From Isoetes taiwanensis (lineage: Eukaryota > Streptophyta > Lycopodiopsida > Isoetales > Isoetaceae), in NCBI GenBank assembly GCA_021234155.1, contig JAJEKV010000066.1, positions 6,296,800 to 6,360,799 on the forward strand: a stretch of DNA of 64,000 bases, in the 5' to 3' direction. Position 1 is the first letter of the stretch, and each line of letters opens with the position of its first letter. Of the stretch, positions 20,581 to 31,163 are shown piece after piece. Position numbers and translations under genes: made by a program. Under the pieces are notes generated by a model. It made no database searches. It was not told the origin of the DNA and was given only the letters and a program-made list of their open reading frames with translations.

Positions 20581-22098
20581 ATTAAGGAGCACAACGCCTA
20601 TATGGCGATGGTACAGCGCCAGTGCCCATGCTGCCGAGGCGGATGTCAACGACATCTTCCAAGTCTTTGGGAAAGAAATTGATATCCAAGCTACGCTAAA
20701 TGCAACCCCAGCATATAGGCAAGTGTTAGCAGAGTTTCAAGCTAGGGTAGGACCCTCCCTTGTTCAGGTTCCCCCTTGCATAGGATATTTCGTTCCCCGC
20801 CCATCCCTTCAAGCAGCCTTGGGTGATGTCCCCAACATCGCCAAGTACCTAACTAACAAGGCGCAGAGGCTGCCAGACTACATGGTCCTGACAGCCAACA
20901 GGACCAAGTATTTCTCCTACACCGCCGCCCTAGCTATTTTCTTGTCCCACCGTGCCGAAAACCAATGGGGGCAACCTCTATCCCTCCGATGGAGGTGGAC
21001 CCTATAGCAGCGCAAGCAGAGGAGCAGATGCTTCTGCAGTATCAGCAAGAGCAGGAAGGAGCAGAGGAAGAAGAAGAGGAGTCGGACGACAATAAGTACA
21101 CGGAGCTCGACTCAGAGGAAGAACGGCAACAAGCAGAACAGGAGCTGGTCAACTTCGAGCAGAGCCGGTAGACTATCAGAGTTGCTCCCCCACTTGGGCT
21201 AGGCATCACAAGCCTAGCCCCTATCATCATCAACGGAGAGGAGTATCTACTCCTCAGCGACATCCAGAACCTTCCCGAATGCAGGGAGAGGGAGCTCAGA
21301 TTGGATGAACTACTCCACCAGCTACGGCAATCCGACTTGGACGACTTCATCGTCCGGGGAGCCTCGGACTTTCCGCTTCAAGTGAGGGAGGCCGACACCT
21401 ACACAGGGGAGTCGACTCCCGACATCCAGGCCTACAGCAGCATCAGGCAAATGATGGACGAGTGAGAGCTGCCAACGGAGGAGGAGTTCCTCGCCCTCCA
21501 AGAACAGATGGGGATCCGTGGGAAGACCACGAGCATCCTAATGCCCAGACCTTCGACACCACCCCCAAAGAAGAGGAGCGGGAATCGACCTCGGGCAGTC
21601 GACTCCACAATTGAAGACTACCGAGCTCACCGAGATAGAGGTCGAATCTGGCCGGCGGCATAGAGCAGAGGCCAAACAAGTGGAGAATCATCTGCGACGC
21701 GCAACCCATTGCATCCCCGAGGTACTACCGCTAGATGGGAGAGTAGCGGTGATACACCGCAAGTTCAGTCCCAGAGGTGAAGAAGGGGTGTTCATGCTGA
21801 TTGCACTCTCAGGCTTCGGCAGGCATGCTCGAATAGCGGCAAACGTCGACTATGATGTCCTAGTCAAGAGGGCAATGGCACTTGACCTCTTCGACTTCGC
21901 CATACCCCATCGACGGCAGGCGAGATTGGCGGTGACCGCGGCTCTTCAAAATTAATCGCTAGGTGGAAGAGTCGGGCGAGAGCCTTGCAGGGTGGCTCGT
22001 CAGCAAGCGTCATCAGGAACTTGGATCATTCGGTAGGAACGGCCCAAGTTAAGAAGTTCCTGGAAGACAACCCGTCTTACCGGCGATTCCAAGACTAG

Positions 22099-22320
22099 TT
22101 AGACTCTTGATCCCGGAGACTTTTGTACTAAAATATTATATAATATATGAATATAATTTCTGTTGCACTTTAAATGTTTTGTTGATGTATTTTTGCTCCC
22201 CAACTATACCAACAAACATAATAATGCAAGAGAACAAGCTAAAACTAACTATATAGCCATGAACTACTTGTGTATGCAGCTAGAGGCCTAGGCTCAGGGG
22301 AACGACAACGCCGAGACCAT
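22099..22320 (+). other. AT-rich spacer between the extra ORF and gag
   Basis: 222 bp including a run of TATA/ATAT words (22,130-22,150). It could hold an intron, a terminator or a gag promoter; nothing decisive is visible. Confidence 0.4.
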
Positions 22321-23533
22321 ATGGAAGAACAGAGTCCACCCAGGCCACCCCCGGCAAGGAACCTGTTCGAGGAATTTGGACCCATGATCCCAGAAGAGGA
22401 AATATCACAGATGAGAACAGACTTAGAGCAGATAAAGGCTTTGCTGGCCGCACAAGCAGGAGCGGGGTCGGTGGGCAACGCTCAGTTGCCTCAAGCATCA
22501 GCTTCGAAAAGCAAAGAAGGGACAAGAAGAGGAGCAAGAGAAGGAGGTCCTCCAGCTCGGAATCCTCCGACTAAAGTTCAGATTCAGACTCCGACTCCGA
22601 GGAAGACGAAGAGCAGACCCAGGACCGAACAGATGCAAGGCAGAGGAACACTGCAGATGCAAGGCAGAGGGACGCCATAGAGGGATCGACAAAAGGGACA
22701 CGGGGCCTCGACTACGAGAAGAAGGTAGATTCTCGACCGGGCAATGTATGGAAGGCCCAGAATCGGAACAGTTCTCGGGGGAGAACAGGTCAGGATTAGA
22801 AGCAGAGGCAGGGCTGGACGAAATGAGTGAGTACGGCAATGCTTATGGCATGAAGGATAAAGACAAAGGCAGAGTGGCAACAGCCAACTTGAAAGGAGCC
22901 GCACGGATTTGGTGGAAGGGTTATGCAAAGGCACATGGCTTAAGCAGGGATGCTTGTAAGTTCAGAAAGTTTGCTAAAGCCTTCAAGCGCCATTATGTCC
23001 CAAGGGAGCACAAGTCCAAAGATGATGCGCCGGCTCTACAGTTGCAACAGGGAAACAAATCAGTCCAGAAATACACAGAGGAATTCATGAGGCTAAGACT
23101 TTATGTGCCAAAGTTAGCCGAGAAGCATACAGTAGAAAGCTATATTGAGGGGCTGAATGAGGAGATCCGCAAGCTTGTGAGGGCAATAAATCCTAAGACA
23201 GTGTCGGAAGCAGAGTCCAAGGCAATAAGCTTGCAAGGAACGGGACCTCAGAATAGCGGGCAGAGGCAGCAGCACTACCAGGATAAAGGCAAGGCAACAG
23301 GAAGCTATAGCCCTAGGGCAGCCAGTCCAGGTCCAGCTAGAGCCCCATATGGTGGCAACCAGGGGAAACAGCAGGAGAAGAGGCAGGTCAAGCAGGAGGG
23401 GTCAAACTACTCCAAAGCAGTGCGATCCTTTTTGCAGGCTATGCCCAAGGAAAAGAGACAGGAGTGCATAGAAAAGCGGCTTTGCTTCAGGTGCTTCCAG
23501 CCAGGCCATAGGGCGAATCGCCCCTCGTCATGA
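22321..23533 (+). pseudogene. gag: Gag (capsid and zinc knuckle), frameshifted
   Basis: Gag packages the RNA and builds the virus-like particle. A likely start at 22,321 gives MEEQSPPRPPPARNLFEEFG and a helix. A reading-frame change near 22,500 leads to a Ser/Asp-rich basic stretch (KKRSKRRRSSSSESS). The retrotransposon gag core is in the frame at 22,748-23,533: NLKGAARIWWKGYAKAH, FRKFAKAFKRHYVPREHK, LQQGNKSVQKYTEEFMRL. The C-terminus has a zinc knuckle CFRCFQPGHRANR, in which the last cysteine expected after the His is not present in this frame. At least two frameshifts and a stop in the linker make it non-functional. Confidence 0.85.
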
Positions 23534-23960
23534 GTGCAAAGACTAGCGGAGTTGGGAGATTGGGACACTCGACGGCGGCGGCGCGAGGAAGGCGCGACTA
23601 CATTCGTGGTGAATATCATATCTTTGCCGCAATAGATACAGAGCAAAAGCGAGAGCGGTATAAAGTAATTTCCATAGTAGGGAAGGCCAAGACCAAGTCC
23701 TTCATAGTCTTGATAGACTCAGGAAGTAGCCATAACTTTGCATCCCTCAGAATGGTTCAAATTTTGAAGTTGAAACCACTAAAGTCAAAGCCAAGGCCCG
23801 TTGTCTTAGCAAGTGGAGCAAAAAGGCGCATCTGGCGGGCAAGAGAATCAACCGACATCGACTTACCGTGGATTAATATCCGATAGGGCAGAAGTAATGG
23901 GCATTGGCAAGTATGACCTGATCATAGGAATGGAGTATCTTGGGCCAGCGGGGAGCCATT
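23530..23960 (+). pseudogene. Retroviral-type aspartic protease
   Basis: The open frame at 23,530-23,886 contains FIVLIDSGSSHNFAS, the DSG active-site variant of the retrotransposon aspartic protease, with KVISIVGKAKTKS leading into it. After a frame change the second conserved motif, YDLIIGMEYLG, follows at about 23,910. The protease normally matures Gag-Pol. It overlaps the end of gag by four bases in another frame. The break between the two conserved halves inactivates it. Confidence 0.85.
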
Positions 23961-24029
23961 ATTGATTGTGGAAGCGGAAGGTGACCTTCCCAACACCCCC
24001 GGCAAGATCATTGAGATTACAAAAAGAAG

Positions 24030-24855
24030 TTGTTCCCATCATGCGGTGTATGTCTTCTAAGCGGTTGTTTAAGTGCATCAAGAGCGGCGGTAGCATACAT
24101 CTTCAAGCTTGAGATTAACGAGCCAGAGTCAGAAGAAAGCAAAGAAGACAAGGTGCTCAGCAAGTTGCCGAAGCAAATAGCTCAGCTGATCACGGAGTTC
24201 CATGGTCTCTTTCCAGATGAGATCAAGCAGCTTCCTCCTTACAGGGGAGTCAGCACTCGAACCGGGAATAAAGCCGACAAGTAAGGCTCCATACAGAATG
24301 ACGACGCAAGAGTTGACGGAGCTAAAGAAGCAATTGCAGGAGTTGCTCGACCTAGGCTTCATTAGACCTAGTGTCTCGCCATTTGGAGCACCCATTCTCT
24401 TTGTAAAGAAGAAGGATGGCAGTTTAAGGATGTGCATAGACTATAGGCAGTTGAACAAGCACACCATTAAGAACAAGTATGCGCTCCCCAGATCAAACGA
24501 CTTGATGGATCAGCTCCAAGGTGCAAAGGTCTTCTCCAAAATCGACTTAAGGTCAGGTTATCATCAGATCAGGATAAAGGAAGAAGATATCCACAAGACC
24601 GCCTTCAGAACGCGGTATGGGCATTATGAGTTCATGGTAATGCCTTTCGGCTTATCGAATGCCCCCGCGACGTTCATGAGGCTCATGAACGACATCTTCA
24701 GGGAGTTCTTAGACACCTTTGTGATTGTATTCTTTGATGACATTTTGGTGTATAGCAGATCCCTTGAAGAGAGCGTAACAACACTTAAGGAGAGTGCTAG
24801 AGAAGTTGAAGAGGCACCGGTTATGCATCAAGTTGTCGGCGTCACCGCCAAATGA
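24030..24855 (+). pseudogene. Reverse transcriptase domain
   Basis: RT copies the element RNA to DNA. The 24,202-24,855 frame carries the Ty3/gypsy RT signature: [33 protein letters not shown] (residues 77-89), [15 protein letters not shown] (111-125), [20 protein letters not shown], and the catalytic FFDDILVYS (177-185), where most family members have FIDD. The N-terminal part lies in the preceding frame (24,030-24,284), so there is a frameshift near 24,280. The coding sense is lost after about 24,780. Confidence 0.93.
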
Positions 24856-25655
24856 GAAGGTGGAATAATTCGGGTCTTGTGATCTCAGCGAAGGAATCTC
24901 GGCGGATCCCCGCCAAGATTGAAGCCGCCATTCGATGGCCGCAAGAAGAATGTGCATGAAGTCGAAAATTTTCACCGCCTAGCAGTACTACAGGAAGTTC
25001 GTGGAAGAACTTTGCTAAGATAGCGGCCCCGCTAACGTATCTTGACGAGGGCGGAGAAGGTGAAAGTTTGGGCGTGAGCATTGGCACAAGAAAGCCCAAG
25101 CAGTGGTTTGAATTGTTGAAGGAAGCTTTAACAACAGCCCCAAATTAACCCCGCTTGGGACCCGGAGAAAGATAAGCTTGCAAAATGGCGCACGCTTGTA
25201 AGATAGCTACAGTGCGCAAGGCTCATGCAAGAAGAGCCGCGTGGTAGCGTATGATTCCGTGAAGATGAACGACGCCAAAACGCTACCCCACCCACGATCG
25301 TGAATTGCTTGCGGTTGTCGTGGGCATTAAGAATTTGGAGGCACTATCTTTTGGGAAGGAAGTTCCAGTTGGATACAGACCTCGGTATGTATTCACGCAA
25401 CCACACCTCAACCTTGAGGCGAGAAGGTGGATGGAGTTCCTTGAAGAGTATGACTTTGATATAGTCTACAAGCCGGGGAAGCTCAATGTGGTAGCGGATG
25501 CGCTTTCAAGGCATCCCCTGACAACTAGAGTGCATTGCAATGCAAATCGGCGCTCTCCAAATGACTTTGGTAAGAAGATTGAAGAGTCCTTGCCAACGGA
25601 CGTGGATTTCAAGGAAGTATGGGCAAGCCTCTCTAGGGAGGCTAGAAACAGATAA
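24856..25655 (+). pseudogene. RNase H region, heavily damaged
   Basis: The stretch 24,856-25,300 has many small indels and no single long frame; only pieces of the thumb/RNase H region are readable. From 25,305 the frame is clean again: LAVVVGIKNLEALSFGKEV, RRWMEFLEEYDFDIVYKPGK and NVVADALSRH, the standard end of the Ty3/gypsy RNase H and connection region. Damage is much denser here than elsewhere in pol. Confidence 0.85.
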
Positions 25656-27067
25656 AGAGCGGGAAGCCTTTAAACATTATAAGAAGGAAGGCAACCTGTT
25701 ATACCATAAGAACAAGTTGTGCGTGCGAATCATCGGTGTAAGGAAATTGATCCTCCATGACACGCTGTTGCCCAATAGCCGGCCATGCGGGATTCATGAA
25801 AACATACTTCAAAGTGCGCAGCAGCTATTATTGGCCAGGAATGAAGAAGCAAGTAGCTCGCTACATCAGAGAATGTCAGCTATGTCAGCAGACGAAGGCA
25901 GAGCAGCTTCGAATTCCAGGAGCATTAGAGCCATTAGCGGTGCCAAACGCTAAGTGGGAGGTGATCAGCATGGATTTCATCCGCGGGGCTTCCAAGAACG
26001 ATGGGGGAAAGGATGCCTTGATGGTAGTGGTCGACAAGTTGTCGAAAATGGCACATTTTGTGCCTTGCAGAACCACAGATACGGCTATGGATACAGCAAA
26101 GCTCTTCACCAAAGAGATCTTCAGGCTTCATGGCATGCCAAGGGAGATTATCTCCGACAGGGACCCGAAGTTTATGAGTGCCTTCTGGCAAGACCTCTTT
26201 GCGACCATTCAGACGAAACTATCCATGAGCACGGCGTATCATCCTCAGACGGATGGCCAAACGGAGCGGACCAACAGGATTTTGGAAGACATGCTACGAA
26301 ACTGCGTCTGGAATAAGCAAGGTATGTGGAAAGAATTTATTCACTTGGTGGAGTTTGCATACAATAGCACCAAGCAGGAATCATCCCAAATGTCGCCGTT
26401 TATGATTAATTACGGCTATCAGTGCCTAACTCCGGACACTTGGCACAACCCCGTGTCAAAAGTGGAAGTTTCGCAGCAGATGTTGGCCGACATGCAGCAG
26501 CTCGTGGAAGAGGTTCGAGGGTATCTGCTAGCAGCAAGGAGCCGACAAAAGAGCATCGCCGACAAGCATCGAACAGTCAGGGAGTTCAAAGTTGGCGACA
26601 ATGTGTGGCTCAAGATCAAGGTGAAGCAGGCGAAGCTCAGGATCGGGAATTGCAAGAAGCTTGCCCCAAGGTGGGCTGGACCTTTCAGAATAGTCAAGAG
26701 AGTAGGTAATCAATCCTACAAGCTAGACTTGCCAGCACACCTAAAGATTCATAAGGTCTTCCACGTGAGTTTGTTGAAGAAGCACACTCCAAATCTAGAC
26801 GAAGTCTTGGACACTCCAACGTTGTTGGAAATGACAGAGGAGCAGCTGGAAATAATTCCAGAATTGATTCTTGATAAAGCTTTCAAGAAAACAAGGAGGT
26901 CGGAGTTCCTCCAATATTTGGTTAAGTGGAAACACTTACCGGTGGAAGACGCGACGTGGGTACTTAAGAAAGATCTAGTAAAGCAGTACCCGCACTTTAT
27001 GGAGCAATGGGACAGCAAAGTCATCTCCGAAGAAATCGGCTCAGGCATGTCGATTTGTGTAGATTAA
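25650..27067 (+). CDS. Integrase with C-terminal chromodomain
   Basis: The open frame at 25,757-27,067 (436 residues) is nearly intact. It has the second His of the HHCC finger in GHAGFMKTYF and both cysteines in ECQLCQQTK; the first His lies in the previous frame, so there is one frameshift near 25,765. The catalytic triad is complete: D73 (ISMDFI), D134 (IISDRDPKF) and E170 (PQTDGQTERTN), with exactly 35 residues between the last two. A GPY/F module follows (GPFRIVKRVGNQSYKLDL, HVSLLKKH). Residues about 367-418 form a chromodomain (IPELILDKAFKK, FLQYLVKWKHLPVEDATW). In chromoviruses this domain binds modified H3 tails and steers integration into heterochromatin. Confidence 0.95.
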
Positions 27068-27939
27068 TTCTTGTACAGTTAAGATTAATCTACGCATGCA
27101 ACCTATGCTAGGTATGGGTCGCATGCGTCGTTACCGATGATGGGACCACTACGGTGATCTCTAGGGCGTGGTGTAATGTCAACGTAGGCATGACCGCGTT
27201 TCCACTTGAACGAGTGGAAGGTAGATTAGAAAGTCTACTTCTGTCCCACGGAAGTAGACGACCTCGAGAGAAAGGAGGTCATTAAGGAATGCACTGATAG
27301 GAAAAGCACCTCTAGCCCCATATATGTTTTGATAGGAGGAATCAGGCCTTCACGCCCCATATACGGGAAGGACCTATCCTCCACGCTGGGCAACTAGGGT
27401 GTAGGCATGAGCGGCATATAGGCATATAGGTGCTGTCTCCACGGCCATAATGGAAGATTCACCCTCTTCCTACGCCGGGAGATTAGCCATGCATCCATGT
27501 AGATAGGTGGGGTGGTCACCATATAACCAAAATTTTATTAATAATTAAAATGGTACTAACGTAGTGTCGACCTGCAGGCCAATAGAGCGCTCGGAGGGCA
27601 AGGAGGTCGAGCTACGAAGACTTGCAACACAAATTTTGTTGGAATGTGTTGCAAGGAATGAAGAGTACCTCGAACAATAATGTTAGACATGAAATGTTAA
27701 AATTTTGATAAACTTAATTGTCGTGATAAGTAAAACTATCGAGTAACTTGCTTAAAGATGTTATGAATTGATAAGTTATTTTATAATATAATGGCGTGAT
27801 AATGTTTTAAAAATATTACCTTAAGGTAATCTTAATAAATGTGTAAGTATTATAGTAGTTTATCGTATATATCAGGTTGATTGCAGGTTAGGATGATCCC
27901 AAGGTGGGGAGACCCACGATGCTGCGGACAGCATCATTT
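27068..27939 (+). other. Non-coding 3' region of the retrotransposon
   Basis: About 870 bp between the integrase stop and the polypurine tract, with no long frame. It contains a first PPT-like tract at 27,900-27,913 and a perfect 7-bp hairpin GATGCTG/CAGCATC (27,918-27,935). Confidence 0.75.
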
Positions 27940-27953
27940 CAAGGTGGGGAGAA
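27940..27953 (+). other. Polypurine tract
   Basis: CAAGGTGGGGAGAA directly precedes the TG of the 3' LTR and would prime plus-strand DNA synthesis. An almost identical tract lies 40 bp upstream at 27,900. Confidence 0.88.
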
Positions 27954-29617
27954 TGTGACGTTCCAGGACAGTATACGGTCCAAGGACGTATACTGTACTG
28001 CCCCGTCACGCGTACACGCCACCCCGACTGACGTGTACGCTAACGTGTAGTCAAGTGGGTAGCCCTAGGGGGGCAACTTGCAAGGAATATGTGCAACTAT
28101 TAATGTGCACATTTTCCAATGTACACATTAATGTGGGCACACACTTCCATATGGACACTTGATGCCAAGTGGGCCATACCCAAGTGTGCAATTAATGTGC
28201 ACATTTTCCAATGTACACATTAATGTGGGCACACATTTCCATGTGGGCACATTTTGCCACCTAGCCATTAAAGGCAAGTGGGCCCATTCCCAATTATCCC
28301 ACATGCCTAAAGGGGATAATTGGAAACCCTAGCCAACCCCATGTCTATTTAAGGAGGGAAACCCTAACTTGCCCATTTTTCATTTCTAGGGTTTTAGAGC
28401 TCTGTTTTGGCTGCCTCAAGAGCCAAAACCGCCTCCCAGACTCTGCCTGAGAGAATTGCACCATTAGTTTCCATTGATTCGAGCGTTTCAGCAGGATGGT
28501 CGAACTCAGGTCAGGAGGAGCCACTCAAGGATCAGGTATTTGGCCAATTGAATAGTCTAAACCCTATTTCAGTCATAGAATCAGTAGGTTTAGCCTATTA
28601 AATTGCCCATAGCAGCCTTCTAGATCTCTAGATATCAGACTCTAACTAAAGAACCTAACTCTATGATATAGATTAGATATAGTTCTTTAGTTCTTCTGTG
28701 ATATATATGGATGATGTATCTCTATGAACTCCTTGTATTGGGAAGGGGGGTAGAGACCTCAAGCTTGGTAGTAGATGCTCCTAGATTAGCCTCTCTAGCA
28801 CACTATAAATTCGGCCTGTGTACAAGAACCACACCTGGTTGTGGGTGAAGGGGCCAGACTGGCTAAGAAGGAGGTTCCTGTTCTGACTCTTGAACGACCC
28901 CTCTGGTGTGTAAGGCCTACCGGGGGTCATTGTGACTAGGTCTAATGGCTTACCACTGAGTGCGGGTAAGGCATGGACTCGACACCCGTGAAGTGGTGTT
29001 CACTTTCCAGTGGGTTCAGTCGAATACGGGCAGTGGCCCTCTAGTCACCTTGAGTCAGCAGGTAGATCTCTGGGGGGAGTGATCCCTTCCTGCCCCATCG
29101 GGCGGGGAGATGAAACCGGGGAATAGCCCCCTTGGCTATGCATCCGGGGGCTCTGATCGAGGTCCCAACACTTTTCAGCCTACTCTGCAAAGTGTGCACA
29201 GGAGGGGCGGATGGAGTGGACAACCCAGTGCCATGTTCTTATGCCAGCCAAATCCATTGTCATGATTCTGTCTGCAACGAACTCTGGAGACCCAAACCGT
29301 CAGTCGTCCCTTTGAGTCTGAGCCCTGGGTAGGATTCCCCTATGTATTGTGCTGATCATTGTCTATGCAGATGTGATGTACCACCCTCAGGGGTGGATAT
29401 ATGTGTTGCTCTTATATACTGACATGTATGTTTACGCTTCCGCAGCTAGGTAGGCCCTGAGGGAGACGGGGTAAAATGACCCCTTCACTCTTCCCACTGG
29501 AACCCGTCACGGTTGCAGTGTCATGTGGAGGGCCCTGTATCGGCATGGAGCTGGTATAGGGGGAGAACTCCTGTTTGTATACGGTGAGTGCACCGTATAC
29601 GAGTAGGGGACATCACA
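27954..29617 (+). repeat. 3' LTR
   Basis: 1,664 bp, co-linear with the 5' LTR. Differences seen include a GTT/TTC-region indel at about 28,483, several changes around 29,085-29,165, and ACGTCACA changed to ACATCACA at the very end, as expected from CpG decay. Confidence 0.96.
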
Positions 29618-29622
29618 AATGT
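29618..29622. repeat. Target-site duplication (right), AATGT
   Basis: AATGT directly follows the 3' LTR and equals 15,743-15,747. A related, unoccupied copy of the site is at 30,157-30,161. Confidence 0.95.
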
Positions 29623-31080
29623 AGCTTAGTTATTTTGCTAGGTTACATTACACAAAGAGGCTCTAAATGGGAGGTGGAGCAGAATGCGTTCTTTCTAGAG
29701 GTAAAAGTTCTCGTATGCAAGTTGCTATGATGTCAGAGGTAGGAGCATATCCTAATTTCAAGCCAAAGTGGTGCCTGAGCTTTGTCCATCTGTATAGCGG
29801 CTATTAGGCGCCAAATCATGGAATATCCTAACTCCTGCTATTGATGGAGAACCTCGAGCAGCACTGTGACTTGAAATTAGAGGGCATGTCCTCTTCGGCA
29901 TCATGGTAGATTGTACAAGGACGGAGGTAACAAGATTTTTGAGTACTCTATTTTTATTGTGGCCATGGATGATACAACCTAGTGGCTGCTTGCAGTTCAA
30001 TGGCTTCAAGTTCATGAGACGCTAGTGGGACTAATATGGAGGGACAGATGCCATTGAGGTTAGTGGTCCAAGCATGGAAGTGTTCATCAAAATTCATGTG
30101 GTTGATGAGTAAACGCATCGAGACTTCTCAATCTTTCTTTCCCCGTCTCTTTGGGCAATGTAGCTTAGTTTACATTCTAAGTTCCATTCTTCAAAGAGGC
30201 GTGAAAACAAGATTTGGGAATGCTCGATGCTTTCACTCTGATATTCCTTGATGCAGCTGATAGTTCTTACCATGCTATATGCTACTATGTATGGACAATA
30301 CAGTTGATCGTGGGCCTTGTGAACCTTCCTTGACCACTGCATCCTCTAGACTGATCCGTGATTGTTCAGGCCTTCACATGCAAATATTACTTTGGAGCAA
30401 GATTCTTTAGCACGCGAAGGGAGAAACCGTAATGGAAGTCAATAGGGTGCAATGGTTGCAAAGGGAGGTTCTCAAGGCACTCGGGTTGAATGTTGAACCC
30501 GAATATCACATGTGGATCGTGTATCTTGTGAACCTTTCTTAACCAGAGTATATTATAATCATCAACAATGGATTATGTATGCATGCGAAGGAGCAAGCCG
30601 CAACGGAAGTCGAGACGGTTTTGATGGGGGTAGGGGTTCTCGAGGCACTTAGGTCGACTGAGATGATGGTGATGATCAGGATGAGATTCGTTCTCAAGGC
30701 AGTTAGGTCGAATGTTGAACCCGAATAGCACATGTGGATCATGTATCTTATGAACCCTCTTCAGGATCAGATTCATCTCAACTGGTCTGTGGCTGTTTGG
30801 CCCCTTGGCATGAGTAGATTACTTCTCATCAGCAAGATTCTGTGGCATGCGAAGGGGCAAGCAGCAACGAAAGTCGAGACGAATCTGATCCAGGGATGGT
30901 TCTCAAGACACTACGGTCGACTGAGATAATAGTAATCATCCTTGTGAACACAATGATATGCAACATGGAACACAGTGATACATTTTTAAAATGACAAGAA
31001 CTATTATACATGAAACATAGAACACGGTAACAAATTGTTTAAATGACAAAAAACTTATAACAAAAAACTTTACTTTTTAT
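29623..31080. repeat. Diverged repeat region (about three copies of a ~230-bp unit)
   Basis: No gene. Units around 30,400-30,550, 30,590-30,760 and 30,830-30,950 share GCAAGATTCT, GCGAAGG-GCAA, CGAAAGTCGAGACG, GGTTCTCAAGGCACT, AGGTCGACTGAGAT and AACCCGAATA-CACATGTGGATC. The segment 30,036-30,200 is a copy of the retrotransposon's empty target region. Probably remnants of an older element. Confidence 0.6.
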
Positions 31081-31163
31081 TAATAGTGCCAGAACGATTA
31101 CAATAGATTAAAAATCTTCATCCATTATTACAATAGATTGAAGATACTCATTACATCATCTTT

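Larger units (their letters stand above)
18082..22098 (+). pseudogene. Extra retrotransposon ORF with histone H3-tail N-terminus (broken)
   Basis: ATG at 18,082 in good context (AAACATGGCC). The N-terminus is MARTKQTARKPRRRG, then Ser-rich and acidic stretches (SSSSEEEGSD), a charged helical region, a basic NLS-like segment (QKRKVKSIKAGGRRVVKVGK), an acidic/Pro-rich linker, and after the nested TIR element (18,883-20,580) a folded-looking part (DVNDIFQVFGKEIDIQ, RLPDYMVLTANRTKYFSYT). It continues through EEYLLLSDIQNLPECRE, a second acidic section and FMLIALSGFGRHARIAANVD to a stop at 22,096. Damage: a frameshift in a GA-repeat near 18,400, another near 20,610, in-frame stops at 21,169 and 21,463, and frameshifts near 21,610 and 21,950. 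It lies before gag, which ordinary chromoviruses leave empty. The function is unknown; chromatin mimicry is inferred. Confidence 0.8.
15748..29617 (+). mobile_element. Complete chromodomain Ty3/gypsy LTR retrotransposon with an extra 5' ORF
   Basis: The 13,870-bp element is bounded by direct LTRs (15,748-17,410 and 27,954-29,617), each TG...CA, with 5-bp target duplications AATGT on both sides. It has an initiator tRNA-Met PBS, a purine-rich tract before the 3' LTR, and in order an extra ORF (18,082-22,098), gag, protease, RT, RNase H and integrase with a C-terminal chromodomain, all on the plus strand. RT before integrase puts it in Ty3/gypsy; the chromodomain makes it a chromovirus. Nearly all reading frames carry frameshifts or stops, so this copy cannot move by itself. 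The LTRs differ at roughly 2% of positions by eye. A 1.7-kb TIR element is nested in the extra ORF. Confidence 0.96.
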
